DNA of 64,000 bases from Gemmatales bacterium. GTDB taxonomy: Bacteria > Planctomycetota > Planctomycetia > Gemmatales > Gemmataceae. Below, piece by piece: positions 19,448 to 27,200 of the stretch (its first letter is position 1; each line of letters opens with the position of its first letter). Below the pieces are notes generated by a model. That model worked only from the letters and a program-made list of their open reading frames with translations, made no database searches and was not told the origin of the DNA. Where the stretch lies: contig BPJP01000005.1 in NCBI GenBank assembly GCA_026004675.1, positions 62,001 through 126,000 of the forward strand, read 5' to 3'. The position numbers and the translations under genes are program-made.

Positions 19448-20923
19448 CAGCCCGTTGTTTTAGTCGGTTTTGTGGTGAAACGGCGGCGAGGCGGCGGGAA
19501 TATCCTTCCTCAATGAACATCGACCCAGCAAGGTCGCGGACGTCTCCAATACATCACTATGGAAAAATAGAACATCATAATGTAAAAATAGAGAAGCCTA
19601 AAAGCATACATAAGGCCCTGTAGGCTCCGCGGCGTGCCCACTCCGAACAACTTCCGCAGGATCAGACTCAGGTTCCGCGCCGCCACCTGGATCAAATATC
19701 GCTTGGTCACCTTCTCCAGTCCGCGTAACCAACATCTACGCGCCCCGCCGGTCTCACACACATGGGCAAAACTTCGTTCCGTCAACTCGCTCCGCAGTCG
19801 TTGCAGCCGTTTGCCCCGCGCGCCACGCACGCGACGACGGTTCCCGTACACCGCCGCCCGATACTCCGGCGGCTTGTCGGTCCAGCGATGACGATGTCTC
19901 CTTTTCGGCTCCGGAATGTACGTCCGCCACTTCATGAACGCGCACATCTCCAGCGTGCTCGCCTTGTGATACCCCTTGTCGGCCACCGCCTCCTCGATCT
20001 CCACCTTCTCGCCAACGTTGATTTGCGCCTGCATCACACTGTCGCACAGCGTCTGCGCGTCACTATGATCGGCCGGCGAGATCGTCGCCGCCAGCACCAG
20101 ATCGCTCTGCATATCGACCACATGCTCGGCCTTGTACGCCAAGCGCGTCGTGCCGTCCTTCATCCGCGCAATCCGGCTATCGGCGTCGGTTTTCGACTCC
20201 CATTCCTCGTTGCTCACCTTCTTGTCCTTGCGGCTTTGGTCGAAGCGACGCAGGTCCTCATCATTGGCTTCTTTGATCCCTTCCGCTTCCGCCAAACGAC
20301 GCAAGTACTCCTTATAGTCTTCCCCCGTCTCCTTGCGGACGATCGACTTCATTGCCGCGTTCGCCTCCAGCATGGTCGAGTCCACAGCCACCGTCTTGCC
20401 GTGGAGAAGCTTCTTGTCGGCGGCCAGACGCAACACAAACGCGAAGACTTGCTCGTGCACCTCCAGCGGCAACCGTTGCTGCGTCCGACTCATCGAAGAA
20501 TGATCCGGCGTCCTCTCTTGCGGACCGTAGCCCAGAAATTCCGCCAGCGATCGGCTATCGCTGCACCGCCAGGCAATGCCACGCTGCGACGACACCCCCT
20601 CGAAATAGCCCACCAGGATCATGCGAAAGTAGACGCCCGGCGGAATCGACGGCCGACCCATCACCGCATGATAGAACGGAGCACACAGCCGTTCGACCCA
20701 GTCATCGAAACCGGCTTCCGCCAGCAACTGGTTCAGTTTTCTGTAAAAGGGGTGACCCGGCGATTTCGGCAAGTCCGTGGTCGCCACCCACATCTCTTGT
20801 TGTTCGCGCTTGCGTTTACCCAGCGCCATTGCGACTCCTGTCGTTCGTCCCTGAAATCAGTGAATAACACCCGCCAATATACCACGCCTGTCAAGCCCCC
20901 GAACCGACTTTTTCAACGGGCTG
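19448..20923 (-). mobile_element. Insertion sequence of 1476 bp with DDE transposase, TTAA target duplication
   Basis: The ends are inverted repeats. The left end begins CAGCCCGTTG then AGTCGGTT after four bases, and the right end read inward begins CAGCCCGTTG then AGTCGGTT after four bases. TTAA flanks both sides (19444-19447 and 20924-20927) as the target duplication. It carries one transposase gene on the minus strand occupying most of the element, so it looks complete. The transposase resembles the IS1182/IS4-like DDE groups; exact family assignment needs a database match. Confidence 0.9.
19510..20829 (-). CDS. DDE transposase, IS1182-like
   Basis: A 439-residue protein. Its N-terminal region (HPFYRKLNQLLAEAGFDDW, then GRPSIPPGVYFRMILVGYFE) is the DUF772-type domain. 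The catalytic core has VAVDSTMLEANAA (first Asp), ADHSDAQTL, the second conserved Asp block in VADKGYHKAST, and late conserved residues in RSFAHVCETGGARRCWLRG. The C-terminus is a hydrophobic tail of about 30 residues. It lies wholly within the inverted repeats. The start ATG at 20829 lies 94 bases inside the right end. The gene has no frameshift, so the element may still be active. Confidence 0.9.
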   Translation of the reverse strand: MALGKRKREQQEMWVATTDLPKSPGHPFYRKLNQLLAEAGFDDWVERLCAPFYHAVMGRPSIPPGVYFRMILVGYFEGVSSQRGIAWRCSDSRSLAEFLGYGPQERTPDHSSMSRTQQRLPLEVHEQVFAFVLRLAADKKLLHGKTVAVDSTMLEANAAMKSIVRKETGEDYKEYLRRLAEAEGIKEANDEDLRRFDQSRKDKKVSNEEWESKTDADSRIARMKDGTTRLAYKAEHVVDMQSDLVLAATISPADHSDAQTLCDSVMQAQINVGEKVEIEEAVADKGYHKASTLEMCAFMKWRTYIPEPKRRHRHRWTDKPPEYRAAVYGNRRRVRGARGKRLQRLRSELTERSFAHVCETGGARRCWLRGLEKVTKRYLIQVAARNLSLILRKLFGVGTPRSLQGLMYAFRLLYFYIMMFYFSIVMYWRRPRPCWVDVH

Positions 20924-22483
20924 TTAAGGGCTATGAACCATTTCGGCATGCCACAGATGCGGATCATTTACTGGAACTGCTCCGCAAGTGGTCAAATGAT
21001 TCATCTTCACTCGGGGGCAATTACGCTAATGGCGAGACCTATTTGCCATTTTGTGGTCTCGTCGTTTTATCGTGTTTCCTATCAAGATCAATTAGTATAT
21101 TTAAAACATATACTAAATGCTGTTTACTGATCGTAAAGATCATTCTCGGAGTAGGCGGCGTCACGACGTCTGAACGTGACTTTTACGACAGCCTGTCTTC
21201 GATGTTTAGACGTTTGGAGGGCCAATTAACTGAACAACTCTCGACTGTGCCCGGGGATGCGTCAGCAATACCAATACAGAATGATGGGCTGAGCGAGACT
21301 GACAATGTTATTGCGCCTGAAGAAGCATTAAAAGACGGGTTGGCTGATTTAGATGCTCTAGTCGGCGTTGAAGGTGTTAAGCAAGAGGTGCGCCGGTTGA
21401 TGAATTTTCTGACCATCCGCCAACAAAGAATTAGGCAAGGGATGGTTGTTCCGAAGCAATCGTTGCATTTTGTTTTCACCGGAAATCCCGGAACCGGTAA
21501 AACAACGGTTGCGCGAATTCTTGCAAAGATCCTGTATGGCTTCCAGATTCTGGAAACCCCTAATTTAGTTGAGGCCGATAGAGTTGCAATGGTCGGCGGG
21601 TACGTTGGACAAACAGCGATCAAAACAGAGGAAGTGATCAACAAGGCGACGAATGGCGTATTGTTTATCGACGAAGCCTATACGCTCGCGAAATCTAACG
21701 ACAACGATTTTGGCCGGGAGGCTATTGATACGTTGCTGAAACGAATGGAGGATCTAAGAGACAAGCTGGTCGTGATCGTAGCGGGGTATCCAAGTGAAAT
21801 GAAACAATTCATTCACTCAAACCCAGGCTTGGAATCACGTTTTTCCAGATATATTAATTTTGATGATTATCATGTTTCTGAACTTTGTCAAATCTTTGAT
21901 CGAATGTGTGCGGCGAATGAATACAGAATGACTCAGGAAGCCCGCGCCAATTTGGCAATCTTGTTCAATCGGGTATTTGTCAATCGAGATCGTAATTTCG
22001 GAAATGCAAGATTCGTAAGAAATGTCTATGAGAAAGTGATAGCAAATCAATCGGACCGTCTTGTTGCGTTGTCGCGTGCTGACATAACCAAAGATTTGCT
22101 TGGGACTATTGAAGCAGAGGACTTGCCATACGATCTAGCAGACGGAATCCATAAGCCTTTCGATGTATCTCAATCGAAGTGGATTGCGCAGTGCCCGAAA
22201 TGCGAGAAAGTTTCACGTGTCCACTTAGCATTAATTGGAAAGGTCGTGAAATGCAAATGCGGTGCTCGATTCCGATGCCCCTGGTGGAACCTTGAAAAGA
22301 CGACGGTGCCGGGCTTAGCGGCGTTTAAGACGTTTGATCGACCATCTGACCTTAGAGGCTTAGAGCTTCCCGCCTTCTGAAATATGGTATCCGTTCCGCC
22401 AAGTGAAGGTGCGGACGGTTGCCTGGGAAAGGGGTGGGTCAATCGCCTTGGCGGCGAGCGACGTTGACCCTTTCCGTTGTCCC

Positions 22484-22567
22484 TACCGAAACTCAATCCG
22501 GTGAACGAATGCCCATGAAGGGGGCCGGTCGCAGCAGGCCGCCAGAGCGATAACGGGAGAGGAAAGG
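22484..22567. repeat. Dispersed repeat, copy B
   Basis: Full-length copy of the element at 17733-17815, reading TGTCCCTACCGAAACTCAAT at its start (one A fewer in the A run) and GCCGCCAGAGCGATAACGGG at its end. It is immediately downstream of the TerB-AAA+ gene. Confidence 0.7.
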
Positions 22568-22687
22568 CTTCGCCCGTGAATTAGCCGAAAGCGAACCTAC
22601 AGCTCTTTGACAACTCGCAAAGCACATCCAAAGGACCCAGACGCGGATGGCGTATAGGACGGCCTGCCCGCGTTGATGGTTCCCTCT

Positions 22688-22750
22688 GGCCGATATCGCT
22701 TCACCGGCCGTGAATTCGAATCCATCACCGGTTTCCAATACCACCGCGCC
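22688..22750 (+). pseudogene. RHS core C-terminal remnant
   Basis: Reads GRYRFTGREFESITGFQYHR, the FTGREFD-x-ETGLYYYRAR motif of RHS cores in degraded form. It runs directly into the dispersed repeat at 22753. No YD repeats or tip remain. It marks the right edge of the RHS island, matching the fragment at 9452 on the left. Confidence 0.7.
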
Positions 22751-22752
22751 CT

Positions 22753-22803
22753 GTCCGTACCGAAAACTCAATCCAGTGAACGAATGCCCATGAAGGGGGC
22801 CGG
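22753..22803. repeat. Dispersed repeat, copy C (5' half)
   Basis: Shares TGTCCGTACCGAAAACTCAA and GAACGAATGCCCATGAAGGG with copy B, then diverges where copies A and B continue into the CGCAGCAGGCCGCC half. It is joined to RHS core DNA on its left. Confidence 0.65.
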
Positions 22804-22961
22804 TGCCGAACGTAATCAGCCGCATGCCCATGCAAAGCCGTGGGCATGGCACACATGCTATCGGTCATTTTCCAACGGCCTTGTAGGAATACAATGTTAG
22901 GTCGTCAATATCGTCATTGGTTGTTCGATTTCTTCAAAGCAGAGGTTGCGGCTGGAAGCGG

Positions 22962-24351
22962 TTAATCTCTGCTCAGCGGTTTTTCCGTTTGCTTTGTAGC
23001 TCCCTTCGCTACGTCGGTTTGCCAGGTAGCGATGGCCTTCAGCATGGCTTGGACCCGTTTCGGCTGCTGGGCGGCCAGGTCGTTGGTTTCGGAAAGGTCC
23101 TCGGCTAGATCGTAAAGCGCGGGAGTCTTCTGTCCTGGCAGATTGCGAACCAATTTCCACGCACCGTCACGCATCGCGACCTGATTCCGGTATTCCCAAA
23201 AGAGAGTACGATGGAATGTCTTTTTCCCGAACAATACGGGAACCAGGCTTTTGCCGTCGAGCGGGTGTCCATCTGGCGGGCTGGACGCCAGCCAACTCGA
23301 GAATGGTGGGCATGACATCGAGACAGATGGCGAGCTGTTCGGACACGGTGCCGGGTTTGATTTGTCCCGGCCACCAGGCGATGGCAGGGACACGATGGCC
23401 TCCTTCCCAGAGCTGACCTTTGTGTCCGCGCAGCCTGCCATTTTGGCCGAATGCTGTCGCGCCATTATCGGAAAAGAAAAAGACGAGCGTTCGGCTGTCG
23501 AGATGAAGCCGTTTCAAGGTCTCGATGATCGCGCCGACGCCTTTATCCATTTCCTGGACCATTTCGCGATAAGCACGTTTTTTGAAGTCGGCACTTCGTT
23601 TTTCCGGAACCACTTTGCCTTTCACCCGAAAAGGTTTGTCGTTGGGTCCTTGAAAGGGGGTGTGCGGCGCTTCATGGGCGACATAGACGCAAAATGGCTT
23701 GTCCTTGTTATCTTCGATAAAGCGGAGGGTGTGCCGGGTGATCAAATGAGTCGAGTAGCCTGGTTCTTCGACCGTCTTGTCGCCATCCCACCAGTCATAG
23801 ACGCCGACCCTGTCGATGTGGGAATGGTAGTCGATGTTGCCGCTGACATAACCTCGAAAACGGTCGAAGCCGTGGTGAATGGGATTGAACTTTGGCAGGT
23901 ATCCGAGATGCCATTTGCCGAAAATGGCCGTAGCATAGCCGGCGTTTTTGAGCAGTTCGGCGAAAGTCCATTCTTTCGGATAGAGGCCGTGGTGTCGGTT
24001 CTGCTGGAAATCGGCAACGATGACGCCCGGGATGCCGGCGCGTTGCTGGTATCGACCTGTAAGCAAGCCGGCGCGAGTCGGACTGCAGACTGGACCGCTG
24101 CGTTGAAAATCGACGAACTTCATTCCCTGTGCCGCCAGCGAGTCGAGATGCGGTGTGTGATATTCGCGGTTGCCGTAGCAGCTCAAATCGCCATAGCCCA
24201 GATCATCCGCCAGAATAATGACGAAATTCGGCCGCTTTGCTGGCTCCGCGGCATGGGCGGCGCTTTCGAAAACGCTTGCAGCAAGTGACACAACGACGGC
24301 AGCGAAAAGCCATGCTGGCGTCTGATATTTGCGGCGAATGTGCATCATCAT
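22962..24351 (-). CDS. Secreted sulfatase (formylglycine type), interrupted by a +1 frameshift
   Basis: Signal peptide (LFAAVVVSLAASVFESAAHA), then the sulfatase entry motif ILADDLGYGDLSCYG, which holds metal-binding Asp residues. CSPTRAGLLTGR follows, the C-x-P-x-R site whose Cys becomes formylglycine. Further active-site blocks are IFGKWHLGY, APHTPFQ and FFSDNGA. The first frame ends at 23167 after MPTILELAGVQPAR. The expected C-terminus (PPDGHPLDGKSLVPVLFGKK, FWEYRNQVAMRDGAWKLVRN) continues in the +1 frame to 22962. The shift is at a GGG run (23278-23280), and removing one base gives one protein of about 462 residues. It probably removes sulfate esters from polysaccharides; the substrate is unknown. 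Confidence 0.85.
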
Positions 24352-24511
24352 GTTTGGCCTTCGTCCCTAGCGACTATCCAAGAGCAACGATTGCCGTAGT
24401 ATCTCACCTGCGGTGCGTGGCGTCAAATGGCTCACCGGCGCGTTCTGGGTCTGTTTAATGAGACGAAAAACATCTGATGGTTGGCGTGGCAGAGAAGAGA
24501 GAGAAGAACGA

Positions 24512-24539
24512 TTGCCAAAATCGGGGCGGTCACTAGAAT
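24512..24539 (+). promoter_or_regulatory. Candidate sigma-70-type promoter of the riboswitch operon
   Basis: TTGCCA at 24512-24517 and TAGAAT at 24534-24539, separated by 16 bases, would start transcription around 24546. That is just upstream of the riboswitch P1 stem at 24563. This is a fit by eye, supported by its position. Confidence 0.5.
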
Positions 24540-24562
24540 GGTCGTAACAATTTGGTGACCGT

Positions 24563-24670
24563 CTTATCCAGAGTGGCTGAGGGAAGGGCCCGATGAAGCC
24601 ACAGCAACCGATTCGCCTTCCTCGGCGGATGCAGGTGCTAACTCCCACCCGGTAAGCCGGGAGAGATAAG
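24563..24670 (+). promoter_or_regulatory. SAM-I (S-box) riboswitch
   Basis: All conserved S-box blocks are present in order. P1 is CTTATC (24563) pairing with GATAAG (24665-24670). GAGTGGCTGAGGGA is followed by GGCCCGATGAAGCC with the pseudoknot and kink-turn segments, then CAGCAACC, GGTGCTAACTCC and GGAGAGATAAG. SAM-I elements bind S-adenosylmethionine and normally switch off methionine or cysteine synthesis and transport genes when SAM is plentiful. Here the element leads into the threonine-synthase-like gene 143 bases downstream. I did not find an unambiguous terminator or anti-terminator in the linker, so control could be translational. Confidence 0.95.
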
Positions 24671-24812
24671 ATTGGGTGTCTCGCACGCCTCTTCTTCTCC
24701 GAATCTGGACGATCATCACCAAACGAATGTGATTTGGCCCCGGCAGGAGCCAGCATCCGGGCGGATGAATCGTGCCCCTGCTACCATCAACAGTTACGAC
24801 GAGAGAGACGTG

Positions 24813-26063
24813 ATGAGTGGTTTCGTTCGCGGATTGAAGTGCCGACTTTGCGGCACGACGTACGGCAAAGAGCCGTTGAATTTCTGCACAGAGGATTTTG
24901 GCCCGCTCGAAGTCGACTATGACTACGATGCCATCCGCCAAAACGTCAGCCGAGATTTGCTCGAACGCCGCCCGGATACCATGTGGCGTTTTCGCGAGTT
25001 TTTGCCGATCGACGGCGAACCTGCCGTGGGCGCACAGGTGGGCGGCACCCCTTTGATCAAAGCAGACCGTCTGGCGGAGGCTCTCGGCGTAGACAAGCTG
25101 TGGATCAAGAACGACGCCGTCAATTTCCCCACCTTGTCTTTCAAAGATCGCGTCGTTTCCGTCGCGCTGAGCAAGGCCAAGGAGTTCGGATTTGAAACGG
25201 TCGGTTGTGCTTCAACGGGGAACCTGGCCAACAGCGTGGCTGCGAATAGTGCTGCCGCCGGACTGACCAGCTATATCTTCATTCCCGCCGACCTGGAAGC
25301 CACGAAGATTCTCGGCACGAGCATCTACGGTGCGAAAGTGATCGGCGTGCGTGGCACTTACGACGAGGTCAATCGACTGTGTACGCAGGTTGCGTTCAAA
25401 TACAACTGGGGGTTCGTCAACATCAACCTGAGGCCGTTCTATGCCGAAGGCTCCAAGTCGGTCGGTTTCGAAATCGCCCAGCAACTCGGCTGGCGCGTGC
25501 CGCAGCACATCGTCGTGCCGATGGCGGGCGGCAGCCTGATCGGCAAAATCCCCAAAGCCTTCGATGAGCTTGCCAGGGTCGGCTTGATCGACGATGCCAC
25601 TTGCAAGGTTTACGGTGCGCAACCGGCGGGGTGCAGTCCCATCAGCACGGCAGTCAAAAACGGCTGGGACAGTCACAGACCGGTGCGCAAGCCGAATACC
25701 ATCGCCAAATCGCTGGCTATCGGCGATCCGGCCGACGGTTACTTCGCGATCAAACTGATTCGCGAATCTGGCGGGTGGGCGGAAGACGTTACCGACGACG
25801 AAATCGCCGACGCCATGGTCTTGTTGGGTCGAACGGAAGGCATCTTCGCAGAAACCGCCGGCGGCGTCACCGTTGCCGTCGCCCGCAAGCTGATCGAGCA
25901 GGGACGGATTCCCCGGAACGAAGAGATCGTTCTGTGCATCACGGGTAACGGCTTGAAAACCCAGGATGCGGTCGTCGATCGTCTCGAAGCGCCAACGATC
26001 ATTCGACCGTCGTTGGAAGAGTTTTCGCCCCTTGTTGCGGAAACGCCAGCAGCGGTTGTTTGA
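24813..26063 (+). CDS. Threonine synthase-like PLP enzyme under SAM riboswitch control
   Basis: The ATG at 24813 follows GAGAGACGTG; the frame upstream to 24672 overlaps the end of the riboswitch linker. The 416-residue protein has an N-terminal cysteine motif (LKCRLCGTTYGKEPLNFC), then a fold-type II PLP domain with FPTLSFKDR (the PLP Lys) and CASTGNLANSVAANSAAAGL (phosphate-binding loop). PMAGGSLIGKI and AETAGGVTVAVARKL follow. The closest known family is threonine synthase, which acts on O-phosphohomoserine. The SAM riboswitch and the downstream CysO-like carrier and E1 enzyme suggest instead, or in addition, a sulfur-transfer reaction (homocysteine or cysteine synthesis). The family label is secure, the reaction is not. 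Confidence 0.85.
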   Translation: MSGFVRGLKCRLCGTTYGKEPLNFCTEDFGPLEVDYDYDAIRQNVSRDLLERRPDTMWRFREFLPIDGEPAVGAQVGGTPLIKADRLAEALGVDKLWIKNDAVNFPTLSFKDRVVSVALSKAKEFGFETVGCASTGNLANSVAANSAAAGLTSYIFIPADLEATKILGTSIYGAKVIGVRGTYDEVNRLCTQVAFKYNWGFVNINLRPFYAEGSKSVGFEIAQQLGWRVPQHIVVPMAGGSLIGKIPKAFDELARVGLIDDATCKVYGAQPAGCSPISTAVKNGWDSHRPVRKPNTIAKSLAIGDPADGYFAIKLIRESGGWAEDVTDDEIADAMVLLGRTEGIFAETAGGVTVAVARKLIEQGRIPRNEEIVLCITGNGLKTQDAVVDRLEAPTIIRPSLEEFSPLVAETPAAVV

Positions 26064-26162
26064 AAGCGACAAAACGATGCGGACCGGCAGCTGGGCGTGG
26101 TATACTTGCAACACGTGCGCTCCGGGGCAACTTTCCGATCGTTTCGGTTGTCGAGTGTAGCT

Positions 26163-26534
26163 ATGTACTACCGTCTGGCATTGCTGGCCATGAGTGTCGT
26201 GATCGGGTCCGCGTCGGCGGTGCCCTTGCTCGAGGACGTTTATCCGGCTTATACCGATCTGACCGGTACCACCTGGTCAGGAGATGGCGCGGTCGCCTAT
26301 ACCATCTACGTTTTCGAGCGTGGCGGGGTCTTGCAGTACAGCTACAACGGCAATACGTATCGCAACGGCACTTGGAAACAGCACGGCCCGAACGTCTATT
26401 TCGAGGCCAATCAGAAATACTGGGAATTCGAGGGAGTCATCCGCGGCGACGTCATCGTCGGAAAATCATGGAACCGGGCGGGCCGAAAATGGCCCATCAT
26501 GACAATGAGACGGCAACCCAGCGTTTCGCGATAG
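26163..26534 (+). CDS. Small exported protein of unknown function within the riboswitch operon
   Basis: 123 residues with a signal peptide (LALLAMSVVIGSASAVP) and a compact beta-rich domain (TGTTWSGD, YTIYVFERGGVLQYSYNG, NGTWKQHGPNVYFEANQKYW, FEGVIRGDVIVGKSW) resembling small antiparallel-sheet domains that measure background matrix or ligand contact. I do not recognise the family. It ends eight bases before the CysO-like gene, so it is probably co-transcribed, though an exported protein is an odd member of a cytosolic sulfur-transfer operon. The ribosome site is weak. Confidence 0.6.
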   Translation: MYYRLALLAMSVVIGSASAVPLLEDVYPAYTDLTGTTWSGDGAVAYTIYVFERGGVLQYSYNGNTYRNGTWKQHGPNVYFEANQKYWEFEGVIRGDVIVGKSWNRAGRKWPIMTMRRQPSVSR

Positions 26535-26542
26535 GAGTTGAC

Positions 26543-26815
26543 ATGGCCATTCGCATACACATTCCCACACCGATGCGGCAACACACCGACGGCAACGCCG
26601 TCGTCGAAGTCAGCGGAGAGACCATCCAGGCCGCTTTGGATGCTTTGGGCGAAAAATATCCAGCCATCACGCAAAGAGTTTTTGACAACGGCCAGGTGCG
26701 CCGGTTCATCAATATCTACCTCAACGATGAGGACATCCGCTATCTCGACAACCTCGAAACGGCGGTCAAAGACGGGGACGAAGTGAGCATCATTCCGGCC
26801 GTTGCGGGAGGCTGA
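26543..26815 (+). CDS. CysO-like sulfur carrier protein (MoaD/ThiS family)
   Basis: 90 residues with AGGAG five bases before the ATG. It is a beta-grasp protein ending in the required diglycine (IIPAVAGG), the site of adenylation and thiocarboxylate formation. It resembles mycobacterial CysO along its whole length: IRIHIPTPMRQHTDG at the N-terminus, RRFINIYLNDEDIRYLDNLE in the middle and the same AVAGG ending. CysO delivers sulfide to the PLP enzyme CysM. Here the upstream PLP enzyme is threonine-synthase-like and the downstream ThiF-like enzyme is the natural activator. That partnership is inferred from the operon. Confidence 0.88.
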   Translation: MAIRIHIPTPMRQHTDGNAVVEVSGETIQAALDALGEKYPAITQRVFDNGQVRRFINIYLNDEDIRYLDNLETAVKDGDEVSIIPAVAGG

Positions 26816-26816
26816 C

Positions 26817-27140
26817 ATGGCGGACACCAGCGACGACTGGGAAGAAGGAGTCGGCGTTTTTCCGACGATTCCGCCAAAAGTCGGTGCCGATCCGCTCGTC
26901 CTGGCTCTGTTGCATGCTCTCGTTTTTCTGGAAGGTTCCAGCGACGACATCGTCGAACGCGATGCCGCAGACGAGGCTGTCGAGCAGATGGCTGCCTACC
27001 TCAGGCGGCTAAGCCCTCAGCAAAAAGCGGATTTCCAGCAGTCGCTGCAACGACTGATCGAATATGCCCGCGACGAACATTGGGACGACGACCAGATTCT
27101 TTATCTCAAAGAGTTTTTCGAGAACTACGGCATCGAATGA
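26817..27140 (+). CDS. Small acidic protein of unknown function between carrier and E1 genes
   Basis: 107 residues, strongly acidic and largely helical (ALLHALVFLEGSSDDIVERD, AVEQMAAYLRRLSPQQKADF, LIEYARDEHWDDDQILYLKE), with no signal peptide. GGGAGG precedes the ATG at 26817, which starts one base after the CysO-like stop, so translational coupling is likely. No domain is recognised. Its fixed place between sulfur carrier and E1 suggests an accessory role in the same pathway, but this is inference. Confidence 0.65.
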   Translation: MADTSDDWEEGVGVFPTIPPKVGADPLVLALLHALVFLEGSSDDIVERDAADEAVEQMAAYLRRLSPQQKADFQQSLQRLIEYARDEHWDDDQILYLKEFFENYGIE

Positions 27141-27200
27141 TCTTGCGTTGGCTTGCCGCCGGGCGGTCGAACGGAAGGAATTCTGAGGTAAGCGACTCTT

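Larger units (their letters stand above)
19137..22380 (+). pseudogene. TerB-like/AAA+ (CbbX/SpoVK-type) ATPase gene split by an insertion sequence
   Basis: Two parts of one gene, 19137-19447 and 20928-22380. Removing the insertion with one TTAA copy joins CTT-AAG in frame and gives one uninterrupted reading frame of 587 residues. The N-terminus has a TerB-like helix pair (HSIQADGQVDQEEL). The centre is a AAA+ domain with Walker A GNPGTGKTT, Walker B VLFIDEAY and the AGYPSEMKQFI sensor region, as in CbbX and SpoVK. The C-terminus is a zinc ribbon (CPKCEKV...CKCGARFRC). The family remodels protein complexes; its target here is unknown. The start could be 19137 or 19146. The gene must be inactive as a full-length protein. 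Confidence 0.85.
22381..22961. other. Intergenic region with RHS remnant and two dispersed-repeat copies
   Basis: No intact gene. Two copies of the dispersed repeat (22484 and 22753) bracket an RHS remnant at 22688-22750. Open frames on the minus strand only read through the repeat. The right part (22860-22961) runs into the 3' end of the minus-strand sulfatase. Confidence 0.55.

Noticed and set aside
19762-22380. A single 872-codon plus-strand frame that seems to encode one large AAA+ protein
   Set aside because: Its first 390 codons are antisense to the transposase of the insertion sequence. Only the part after 20928 belongs to the AAA+ gene, whose true N-terminus is at 19137.
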